NCBI RefSeq assembly: GCF_005048855.1
Contig: NZ_SUME01000003.1
Span: 248,001-312,000 of the forward strand
From: Sphingobacterium olei
Lineage (GTDB): Bacteria > Bacteroidota > Bacteroidia > Sphingobacteriales > Sphingobacteriaceae
Direction of reading: 5' to 3'
DNA: 64,000 bases
Position numbers and translations under genes: made by a program. The stretch's first letter is position 1. Every line of letters starts with the position of its first letter. The notes below the pieces were generated by a model that saw only the letters and a program-made list of their open reading frames with translations, was not told the origin of the DNA and ran no database searches. Shown one piece after another: positions 8,511-15,589 of this stretch.

Positions 8511-9343
8511 TATTTTATTTTTTGATAAATGTTTAAACTTTTGTTTATGACTTTGAAGTTTGCGTTGATTTCCTGTCCATAAAGCGATTCTTTAGTGCCT
8601 AGACATAAAAATCCGAACAAACTAAGTGATTCATAGAATACGTTCAGTACACGTCGTTGTAATTCTTTATCAAAATAAATAAGCACATTGCGACAACAGA
8701 TCAGTTGAAATTCGTTAAATACATTGTCGGACACTAAATTGTGATTAGAAAATAAAACACTGTTTCGATATTCATTGTTTATGATTGCGGCATCATACAT
8801 TGCGGTATAATGATCAGAAAATTTACTATTCAATCCTACACGGTTATAGTTCTCCGTGTAGGATTTTATTTTTGCCATCGTATATACTCCTTTTTTTGCG
8901 ATATTAATGGCTTGTTGACTGATGTCAGTCCCGTAAATAAAGGAACGGTCCAATAAATTTTCTTCATGCAATAATATGGATAGTGAATAAGCTTCCTCAC
9001 CAGTAGCGCATCCCGCACTCCAGACACGCAATTGCGGATAAGTTTGTAAGTAAGGAAAAACCACGTTTTTTAGCTCTTGATAGAAGAGAGGGTCACGGAA
9101 CATTTCCGTTACGTTGACCGTAATCTCTTGAATAAAATAACCAAAAAAACCTTCTACATTTAGAATCGCATTTTTCAGGTCCACCAGATCCATACTTTCT
9201 ATGCCCATAAGACGTTGCACCCTTCTTTTTAAGGATGATTTAGAGTAACCCGATAGATCATAATCCGCTACTTTTTTAAGTAAATAGACCACCTCATCCA
9301 ACTCTTCGAATGTGATATGAACTGGTTCTTTTAACTTAGCCAT
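8510..9343 (-). CDS. CheR-type protein-glutamate O-methyltransferase
   Basis: A 277-residue SAM-dependent methyltransferase with an all-alpha N-terminal domain (about 10-75), the T-E-M-F-R-D motif (79-84), the SAM-binding motif W-S-A-G-C-A-T-G-E-E (108-117) and C-R-N-V-L-I-Y-F-D (about 217-225). Classical CheR methylates receptor glutamates using S-adenosylmethionine. There is no C-terminal pentapeptide-binding TPR extension. The first 13 bp overlap the end of the upstream hybrid kinase, and its end overlaps cheB by one base, so the three genes are translated as a unit. The substrate is unknown; see the CheB entry. Confidence 0.93.
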   Translation of the reverse strand: MAKLKEPVHITFEELDEVVYLLKKVADYDLSGYSKSSLKRRVQRLMGIESMDLVDLKNAILNVEGFFGYFIQEITVNVTEMFRDPLFYQELKNVVFPYLQTYPQLRVWSAGCATGEEAYSLSILLHEENLLDRSFIYGTDISQQAINIAKKGVYTMAKIKSYTENYNRVGLNSKFSDHYTAMYDAAIINNEYRNSVLFSNHNLVSDNVFNEFQLICCRNVLIYFDKELQRRVLNVFYESLSLFGFLCLGTKESLYGQEINANFKVINKSLNIYQKIK

Positions 9344-12300
9344 ACTTGCATTAATGACGTTAATTTGTCGATGTCGATAGGTTTACTAATATAATCATTG
9401 GCTCCGATCTGCAATGACATTTCCCTGTCGCCCTTCATTGCTTTCGCAGTTACGGCAAGAATAGGAAGTTTCTTTAATTTTAGCTCTTCACGGATAATTC
9501 GAATCGCTTCATGGCCATCCATTTCTGGCATCATGATATCCATCAATATGATATCAATTTTATCACCTAGGTTTTTCATCAGTTGTACTGCCTCCTTGCC
9601 ATTATTTGCAATCTCAATTTCCATGTCAAGGCTTTGCAATGTCGTGGTTAGTGCAAATACATTCCGCATGTCATCATCGGCAATCAACACTCTCTTGCCT
9701 GCCAAATTATTCGTTTGGATCGTAGGATCTATTTTATGTGTATTCTTGACAGGCTGGTAGTGTTCATTGTTGATTTTGTTCAAAAACAAATTCACTTCAT
9801 CTATGAGCCTATCGCTTGATTTAGCCGATTTTAATACGGTAGCTTTTGCATAAGATAGTATTTTTTCGGCCTGATCTTTAGGTAACTCGAATGCTGTATT
9901 GATAATAATTGGGATGTTTTCAAGCGATTGGGAGTCCTTTATCCGTTCTAGAAGCTCTATCCCTGTACCGTCTGGAAGCTGCATGTCGAGAATAATGCAA
10001 TCTATATTTGATTCTTGATTCAGCTTTTCCCATGCAGAGTTCAGGGAGTATGCCTGAATCACGTTTATGTCATGCTCTGCGAATGAGTTTTTTATAAAAT
10101 CACTTTGTAATTCTTGATCTTCAATGAGCAAGATCTTTTTTACCGACTGGCTTAAATTTAAGTTAATATTGTCAAATGTTTTTTGGATAGCCTCTTCATT
10201 TACAGGCTTGTGCATGAAACCTATCGCACCTTTTTCTAGAAAATCTTTTTTGTTAAATGAAGCTGCAGACATCATGTGAATTGGAATGTGTTTGGTGTCT
10301 GCATTTTCTTTCAGTACGCGAAGCACTTCCCATCCATCTGAAATAGGAAGCATCACGTCTAGGATAATAGCATCTGGCATAATCTCCTGTGCCAACTTAA
10401 TACCCATTGATCCATCGTGTGCCAGAGTAACTTTGAAGTTATAGTTTTCGGCGAAAACTTTAAGAATATCCGCAAAGTTTACATCGTCCTCAATGATCAA
10501 TATACTTCTATTCTCACTTTTTGGATGAACTGTGGTGCTCATTTCTTTCATCTCAATTTGCTCGGAAGATTTCGTAACTACTGATGTGGATAATACTTGC
10601 GGTGTTCTATTTGGAAGGATAAGAGTAAATGTACTTCCTTTTTCAAGATCACTTTCTAACGTTATTTTCCCCCCTAAAATGGAAGCGATTTCCCTGCTTA
10701 TGGAAAGTCCAAGTCCGGTTCCACCATATTTCCTGCTGGTCGATCCGTCTTCTTGTTTAAACGCTTCGAAAATTAATTCTTGTTTCTCTTTAGAAATACC
10801 TTTTCCTGTGTCAGATACTTTAAAATGAAGGTTGTTGTCTAAATAAGAGATGTTGAAATCAACCTTTCCATTTTTGTCGGTAAATTTAAAGGCGTTTGAT
10901 AAGAAATTTTTTAACACTTGCTCTAATCTGTATTCGTCAGATGAGAATTTATCAGGAACATTATTGGAAGATGAGACACTAAATACAATTTGTTTATCTT
11001 CTGCCAATTCTTTAAATAGCTCTTTGATATTGTTCTTAAACTCTTTGGTGCTGATGGTTTCAATATGCAATTCTATATTGCCAGATTCTATTTTTGCTAA
11101 ATCTAATAACTCATTGATAAGCTGTAACAAATCGCTCCCAGCACTATGAATGACATTCGCGTATTTCACTTGGTCTCCGGTTAGATTTTTACCTTTGTTA
11201 TCGCGCAGAAGTTTTGCTAAGATCAGAATACTATTTAACGGTGTGCGAAGTTCGTGACTCATATTTGCCATGAATTCAGATTTATATTTGCTCGCAAGTT
11301 CTACCTCTGCTATTTTCTGTTCAACTGTTATCTGCGCAATATTTAGGTCTTTATTGCGTTTTTCAAGTTCGGAAGCCTTTTCATTAAGTTCTTGGTTGGC
11401 TTGTGTTAGTTCCTCCTGTTGTACACGTAATTCTTCTTCTGATGACTCCAATAAATTCGTCTTATATACCAATTCCTCGTTCGTAATACGGAGCTCTTCT
11501 TGCTGTGCTTCCAACTCTTCCGTTTGTCGTTGAGTCTCCTCAAGTAATTGCTCTACGAGGTGATGACTTTGTCCAAATTTTATCCGTGTCGCAATATTTC
11601 TCGATGCCCTGATTAGAAACTCAATATATTTGGGCGATAGACTTTCATCAATGTTTAAAGCAATTTCTAAAAGCCCAAGGCTATGCCCCTCGTGGGCTAG
11701 CGGACAAATAAATACTGTTGCTGGAATGTCGTGTGCAATACTGCTTTTTATATTCAAATGATCAATATCTTTGATTGAAAGCGTTTTGATCGCGTTATCC
11801 TCTACGACCTTACCCAGTAGACCTTCTCCGCTAGTAAAGCTGGTAGGACAGCGTTTTTCATCTACCCCAATACTTTTACTTAAACGGAACTCATAGGAAT
11901 CAATTTTTCGGATATATATCGTAGCTCCATAAAGTGGAGTTACTTCTGCTAAGATATCCAATACTATTTTACTTATTTTATCCTCATCATCTATGCCACT
12001 TACCTCTTCGATAAGCCTATTGTTCGTTTCCAACACCCAGTTTGTGTTCTCAATTTTTTCGCTTGCGACGATAAACTGATTGTTCATTTTCTTGAGATCC
12101 TCACGGGACGTTCGTAAATATTCGAGCAGTTGGAATACTTTAAAAAATGTATAAAGAATAACGGCTAGTGATATACAGATTAAGGCTAGAATTATTTTTT
12201 TCGACTCATCGAATCCTTCTTTGTTTTTTAGTAAAGCTTCTGTACGTTCTTCGATAACAAAACGCGTATAACTGTTGACTGCATCCTTTGTTTCTTCCTG

Positions 12301-12738
12301 TTCGGCAACGAGTTGTAGGGCAACTGCATTACGATCTTTATTTTTTAATTGTTGCTCAAAATAGGCTAAATCAGTAATTTGTTCCACGACTTCTCTGAGT
12401 TTATGTTGTGCCTGTCCAATGGAATGAAAATAGTTACTGCCTCTTTCTAATTTGATAAGGCCATTTAAAGCGGCATCTTTATCCGCTCTTATCCGTAGCG
12501 CATCCGCTTGCAAGTTATTAGTGGTATAATGCGCTTTATACTGAATGATATGATACAAGTTAGATTCAATAGCTGTAGATGTTGTAAAGCGTTCCTCTGC
12601 TAGGTTTATTATCAACTCGTTTTCATTCGTAAACTTGTTTAGCTTATTAAAAAAATATATAGCAGAGAATATAATCACGATATACGCAAGTCCAATGCTT
12701 ATTAAGACCTGTAATTTTAATATATTTCTTTGACTCAT
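9331..12738 (-). CDS. large membrane hybrid kinase: sensor-GAF-coiled coil-HisKA-HATPase-REC-REC-REC
   Basis: 1135 residues. TM1 (about 8-31), a helical periplasmic domain of CHASE3 type (32-180), TM2 (181-201), a GAF domain (about 235-392), and a long Glu/Gln-rich coiled coil (395-485) whose E-E-L repeats resemble methylatable receptor helices. Then HisKA (H495 in M-S-H-E-L-R-T-P), HATPase (G-K-G-I and G-G-T-G-L-G-L, 600-710) and three receivers with acceptors D794, D918 and D1067. It is the first gene of a four-gene operon with CheR, CheB and a second hybrid kinase. The signal is unknown. The CheR/CheB partners suggest adaptation by methylation of this kinase or its helix (inference). Confidence 0.95.
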   Translation of the reverse strand: MSQRNILKLQVLISIGLAYIVIIFSAIYFFNKLNKFTNENELIINLAEERFTTSTAIESNLYHIIQYKAHYTTNNLQADALRIRADKDAALNGLIKLERGSNYFHSIGQAQHKLREVVEQITDLAYFEQQLKNKDRNAVALQLVAEQEETKDAVNSYTRFVIEERTEALLKNKEGFDESKKIILALICISLAVILYTFFKVFQLLEYLRTSREDLKKMNNQFIVASEKIENTNWVLETNNRLIEEVSGIDDEDKISKIVLDILAEVTPLYGATIYIRKIDSYEFRLSKSIGVDEKRCPTSFTSGEGLLGKVVEDNAIKTLSIKDIDHLNIKSSIAHDIPATVFICPLAHEGHSLGLLEIALNIDESLSPKYIEFLIRASRNIATRIKFGQSHHLVEQLLEETQRQTEELEAQQEELRITNEELVYKTNLLESSEEELRVQQEELTQANQELNEKASELEKRNKDLNIAQITVEQKIAEVELASKYKSEFMANMSHELRTPLNSILILAKLLRDNKGKNLTGDQVKYANVIHSAGSDLLQLINELLDLAKIESGNIELHIETISTKEFKNNIKELFKELAEDKQIVFSVSSSNNVPDKFSSDEYRLEQVLKNFLSNAFKFTDKNGKVDFNISYLDNNLHFKVSDTGKGISKEKQELIFEAFKQEDGSTSRKYGGTGLGLSISREIASILGGKITLESDLEKGSTFTLILPNRTPQVLSTSVVTKSSEQIEMKEMSTTVHPKSENRSILIIEDDVNFADILKVFAENYNFKVTLAHDGSMGIKLAQEIMPDAIILDVMLPISDGWEVLRVLKENADTKHIPIHMMSAASFNKKDFLEKGAIGFMHKPVNEEAIQKTFDNINLNLSQSVKKILLIEDQELQSDFIKNSFAEHDINVIQAYSLNSAWEKLNQESNIDCIILDMQLPDGTGIELLERIKDSQSLENIPIIINTAFELPKDQAEKILSYAKATVLKSAKSSDRLIDEVNLFLNKINNEHYQPVKNTHKIDPTIQTNNLAGKRVLIADDDMRNVFALTTTLQSLDMEIEIANNGKEAVQLMKNLGDKIDIILMDIMMPEMDGHEAIRIIREELKLKKLPILAVTAKAMKGDREMSLQIGANDYISKPIDIDKLTSLMQVWLS

Positions 12739-12910
12739 GATTTATTAAGACATATTAACTTGTGTGCTAAAAAAAACATTTGGCTATAGATCTATTATGT
12801 CTAACCTTACTGCAATTCTTTGATACCTTACTGAAGGTAGATATAAACTTTCCTGTTATATATCTTGTAAAAGAAAGTTACAATATATGTTATTTTTTGC
12901 CATAAATATC

Positions 12911-12952
12911 TTAGATCTTATACAAAGTATATTAGATTGTATACAAAGATAG
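12911..12952. repeat. Tandem 21-bp direct repeat over the kinase-operon promoter
   Basis: Two adjacent 21-bp units (12911-12931 and 12932-12952) share TTAGAT plus TATACAAAG at the same phase, 15 of 21 positions identical. The spacing is two helical turns, as expected for tandem protein-binding sites. The second unit overlaps the minus-strand TATCTTTG box. Confidence 0.5.
12944..12951 (-). promoter_or_regulatory. -7 promoter box for the kinase/CheR/CheB operon
   Basis: TATCTTTG on the minus strand, about 205 bp upstream of the hybrid kinase start, which would give a long leader. Confidence 0.35.
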
Positions 12953-13074
12953 TAATATCCTTTTCTGATAGACTGCTGGAGAAGTAAATCTTTTGAAGAT
13001 TTAATAAAGTAAAAGGGAGTATATTCGTCTATTTTTAATATCTTTAGAGAGAAAGTTATATATACTATAGAAAA

Positions 13075-14055
13075 ATGAATTCAGAAATAACATTAATATT
13101 GACCATTGTAGGGGGGATAATAGCCTTCTTTCTTTTGTTTTATCTTCTGCCTGTAAACCTGTGGTTTACTGCGCAGCTCTCGAATGTGCGTATCAGTCTT
13201 TTGAATTTAGTTTTGATGCGTCTACGTAAAGTCTCTCCGGCGTTAGTTACTAATGCCATGATTACCTCTACGAAAGCTGGATTGCGGATTTCAACCAATG
13301 ATATAGAAACACATTATCTGGCAGGCGGAAATGTAAATAAAGTTATCAGGGCATTGATTTCAGCGGATAAAGCAAATATTCCACTTAATTTCAAGTTGGC
13401 TACCGCTATTGATTTAGCAGGACGGGACGTATTTGATGCAGTACAACTCTCTGTAAATCCTCAGGTAATAAATACCCCTCCCGTGGCTGCTGTAGCAAAG
13501 GACGGCATTCAGTTGATCGCTAAGGCTCGTGTCACGGTACGTGCTAATATTAACCAATTGGTCGGTGGAGCCGGTGAAGAAACTATTTTGGCGCGTGTGG
13601 GTGAAGGTATTGTCACGACGATCGGTTCGGCGGAAAGTCATAAACAAGTACTGGAAAATCCGGATAAAATATCAAAAACCGTACTTGCTAAAGGATTGGA
13701 TTCGGGAACTGCTTTTGAAATCTTATCTATTGATATTGCAGATATCGATATTGGTGAAAATGTGGGTGCTAAATTACAAACCGACCAAGCCGAAGCTGAT
13801 TTAAAGGTCGCGAATGCCAGAGCAGAAGAACGAAGAGCTATGGCTGTTGCAAACGAGCAAGAAATGCGTGCAAAGGCGCAAGAAGCAAAAGCGAAGGTGA
13901 TTGAGGCTGAGTCTCAAATTCCTTTAGCTATCGCCGAAGCGTTCAGAAGTGGAAATTTGGGTATAATGGATTATTACAAGATGCAAAATATTCAAGCCGA
14001 TACAGATATGCGTTCTTCGATTTCTAATCCTAAGGGAAACGATAAAAATAAATAG
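13075..14055 (+). CDS. floA: flotillin-like protein FloA
   Basis: 326 residues: one N-terminal membrane helix (about 6-26), an SPFH-like domain with the family's conserved [10 protein letters not shown] and [15 protein letters not shown] motifs, and an Ala/Glu-rich coiled coil (about 238-285) rich in [13 protein letters not shown] and A-Q-E-A-K-A. This matches the FloA (YqfA) family, which forms mobile membrane microdomains that scaffold membrane proteins. Length agrees with Bacillus FloA. The usual NfeD-type partner is not adjacent. It is monocistronic with a strong terminator. Confidence 0.95.
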   Translation: MNSEITLILTIVGGIIAFFLLFYLLPVNLWFTAQLSNVRISLLNLVLMRLRKVSPALVTNAMITSTKAGLRISTNDIETHYLAGGNVNKVIRALISADKANIPLNFKLATAIDLAGRDVFDAVQLSVNPQVINTPPVAAVAKDGIQLIAKARVTVRANINQLVGGAGEETILARVGEGIVTTIGSAESHKQVLENPDKISKTVLAKGLDSGTAFEILSIDIADIDIGENVGAKLQTDQAEADLKVANARAEERRAMAVANEQEMRAKAQEAKAKVIEAESQIPLAIAEAFRSGNLGIMDYYKMQNIQADTDMRSSISNPKGNDKNK

Positions 14056-14073
14056 ATTAAATAGACTTAGTGT

Positions 14074-14109
14074 AAACGCCAATTGACTACGTTCAATTGG
14101 CGTTTTTTT
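14074..14109 (+). terminator. floA terminator
   Basis: Arms AAACGCCAATTGA/TCAATTGGCGTTT (13 bp, perfect) followed by a run of T, 18 bp after the floA stop. Confidence 0.92.
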
Positions 14110-14118
14110 TGTAAAACA

Positions 14119-14145
14119 AAACCCTGACGATGGGCGTCAGGGTTT
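14119..14145 (+). other. Second hairpin, possibly the 5' end of an orphan leader RNA
   Basis: Arms AAACCCTGACG/CGTCAGGGTTT with a five-base loop. It is not followed by a T run, so it is not a clean terminator. It runs directly into TGCTACTAACC and then ATAAACCTAAATTATG, a shape I associate from memory with 5' leaders of outer-membrane receptor genes in this group; here only M-K-R-H-S and a stop follow. That assignment is inference. Confidence 0.4.
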
Positions 14146-14272
14146 GCTACTAACCAATTATAAACCTAAATTATGAAAAGACACTCTTAAAAACAATTCC
14201 ACAATTGCGAATTGTCAATACAAATCTACGCCAAGATTTTACAGCTATCAAGCATTCTGATAAAGAAAGTTG

Positions 14273-14295
14273 TTGTCACAACTACTTTGTGACAA
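14273..14295. promoter_or_regulatory. Perfect 9-bp palindrome, candidate operator
   Basis: TTGTCACAA-N5-TTGTGACAA lies alone in a non-coding region about 155 bp before kdsC. The symmetry and short spacer suit a dimeric regulator, and the half-site resembles CRP/FNR-type TGTGA half-sites. No factor is identified. Confidence 0.35.
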
Positions 14296-14432
14296 TTACA
14301 TGATTGACGTTGTTTTATCTAATAAAAAGATGGCTTAAATGAATAAAACTCTATTTTCAGACGGGCATTAAAAGCTGTATTTTCGTCCATAAAAAGTTTT
14401 CGAGGAGGGAAGGAGAGATCGATAAAATTGTC

Positions 14433-14440
14433 TAAGTTTG
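14433..14440 (+). promoter_or_regulatory. -7 promoter box for kdsC
   Basis: TAAGTTTG ends 9 bp before the ATG at 14450. An in-frame TTG (14438) lies inside the box itself, so it is unlikely to be the start. Confidence 0.5.
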
Positions 14441-14449
14441 AAACCAGAT

Positions 14450-14968
14450 ATGATATTAGAACGTTTAAAATATGTGAAAGCCATTTTTTTGGATGTGGAT
14501 GGCGTACTTACAGATGGATCGATTTTCGTAAATGAAGCTGGTGAACAGTTACGGACCTTCAACGTGAAAGATGGGTACGCGATTCAGCTGGCAATTAAGA
14601 AGGAGATCCTAATATGTATTATAACAGGGGGGAAGTCGGAAGGAGTCTTAAGAAGATTTGAAGGATTGGGTGTAAAAGAAATACATATGGGTATTTCAGA
14701 TAAACTTGGCGTAATGGATGCCATCTTAAAAAAATATCAAATTAAAGCGGAAGAGGTTCTGTTTATTGGTGATGACATCCCTGATTTAGCATGCATGCAA
14801 TCTGTGGGAATTGCAGTAGCTCCCCAAGATGCGGTAGAAGAGATCAAGGCGATAAGTCATTACATTTCTTCAAGAGAAGGTGGGAGAGGAGTTGTTCGCG
14901 ATGTTGTGGAGAAAGTTATGAAATTGCAGAACAAATGGAATACGGATTTTCCTGTCAAAAGTGTTTGA
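14450..14968 (+). CDS. kdsC: 3-deoxy-D-manno-octulosonate 8-phosphate phosphatase KdsC
   Basis: 172 residues of the HAD superfamily, C0 type without a cap. The nucleophile motif D15-V-D17-G-V-L-T-D-G, a Thr in I-I-T-G-G-K-S and the metal-binding G-D-D-I-P-D are all present. KdsC removes phosphate from KDO-8-P to give KDO for lipopolysaccharide inner core; these proteins are tetramers. The close relatives acting on N-acylneuraminate 9-phosphate cannot be fully excluded. The start at 14450 is preferred over an upstream TTG that falls within the promoter box. It is followed after 3 bp by maf, so the two form an operon. Confidence 0.9.
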   Translation: MILERLKYVKAIFLDVDGVLTDGSIFVNEAGEQLRTFNVKDGYAIQLAIKKEILICIITGGKSEGVLRRFEGLGVKEIHMGISDKLGVMDAILKKYQIKAEEVLFIGDDIPDLACMQSVGIAVAPQDAVEEIKAISHYISSREGGRGVVRDVVEKVMKLQNKWNTDFPVKSV

Positions 14969-14971
14969 TGC

Positions 14972-15562
14972 ATGGTACTCGATAAAATAAAAGATGTGAA
15001 AGTCGTCTTGGGATCCCAATCACCACGACGCAGCGAATTATTAGCTGCTTTGGGTATTTCATTCGAAGTAATCGTGAGAGAGGTCGATGAATGTTTTGAT
15101 GCCGATATTCAGGCGCAGTATGTAGCACTGGATATAGCATGTAAAAAGAGTGCTGCTTTTTCGGAAGAATGTTTTTTTGAAGCATTAGTGATTACCGCCG
15201 ATACCATAGTGATAGATACACAGGGCAATCCTATAGGTAAACCTAAGGATCAAGATGATGCTATGCGCATATTGCGTCGGCTGTCTGGTCAGCCTCATGT
15301 TGTTTATACGGCGGTGGTTTTGCTATATCAAGGAAAACAACATCATTTCACCGAAGAAACGAAGGTTTGGTTTGCAGCATTGAGCGACGAAGAAATACAG
15401 TATTATGTTCATTTATACCAACCGTATGATAAAGCCGGTGCGTATGGCATTCAGGAATGGATCGGCCGTGCTGCTGTCACGAAAATAGAAGGTTCTTATG
15501 AAAATGTTGTCGGGTTACCTACAGCTCGACTATTTCAGGAGTTGAAAGAAATATTAAAATAG
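14972..15562 (+). CDS. maf: Maf-like nucleotide pyrophosphatase
   Basis: 196 residues. The family signature L-G-S-Q-S-P-R-R-S-E-L-L near the N-terminus and D-T-I-V (about residue 70) with I-G-K-P-K-D downstream match the Maf/YhdE family. These hydrolyse dTTP, UTP and some modified nucleoside triphosphates, sanitising the pool; septum effects are reported in some species. The gene starts 3 bp after kdsC, so translation is probably coupled. It ends in a bidirectional hairpin shared with the convergent receptor gene. Confidence 0.94.
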   Translation: MVLDKIKDVKVVLGSQSPRRSELLAALGISFEVIVREVDECFDADIQAQYVALDIACKKSAAFSEECFFEALVITADTIVIDTQGNPIGKPKDQDDAMRILRRLSGQPHVVYTAVVLLYQGKQHHFTEETKVWFAALSDEEIQYYVHLYQPYDKAGAYGIQEWIGRAAVTKIEGSYENVVGLPTARLFQELKEILK

Positions 15563-15589
15563 AAAAATGGAGCGTGAGCTCCATTTTTT
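15563..15589. terminator. Bidirectional terminator between maf and the HMA-TonB receptor gene
   Basis: Arms AAAAATGGAGC/GCTCCATTTTT with a four-base loop, starting at the maf stop and ending at the stop of the convergent gene. Confidence 0.9.

Larger units (their letters stand above)
12739..13074. other. Divergent intergenic region between the kinase operon and floA
   Basis: 336 bp with no gene, very AT-rich. It holds a minus-strand TATCTTTG box (12944-12951) that could drive the kinase operon and a 21-bp tandem direct repeat overlapping that box. Near floA there is a TATCTTTA, one base off the box consensus, about 30 bp before its ATG. I see no terminator, RNA gene or open frame of note. 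Confidence 0.6.
14056..14449 (+). other. Non-coding stretch between floA and kdsC
   Basis: 394 bp holding, in order: the floA terminator, a second strong hairpin (14119-14145), a leader-like segment ending in ATG plus four codons and a stop (14146-14190), a 9-bp palindrome (14273-14295) and the kdsC promoter box. No gene of useful length is seen. Confidence 0.6.

Noticed and set aside
9398..12700. Long plus-strand frames within the hybrid-kinase gene
   Set aside because: Composition is Ser/Ile-rich, as expected of reverse complements of Glu/Lys-rich coding DNA.
6315..12738. Chemotaxis operon
   Set aside because: CheR and CheB are present, but there is no receptor, CheA, CheW or flagellar/gliding gene in the block.
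14438..14440. TTG start codon for kdsC
   Set aside because: It lies inside the TAAGTTTG promoter box, so it would not be transcribed; ATG at 14450 is preferred.
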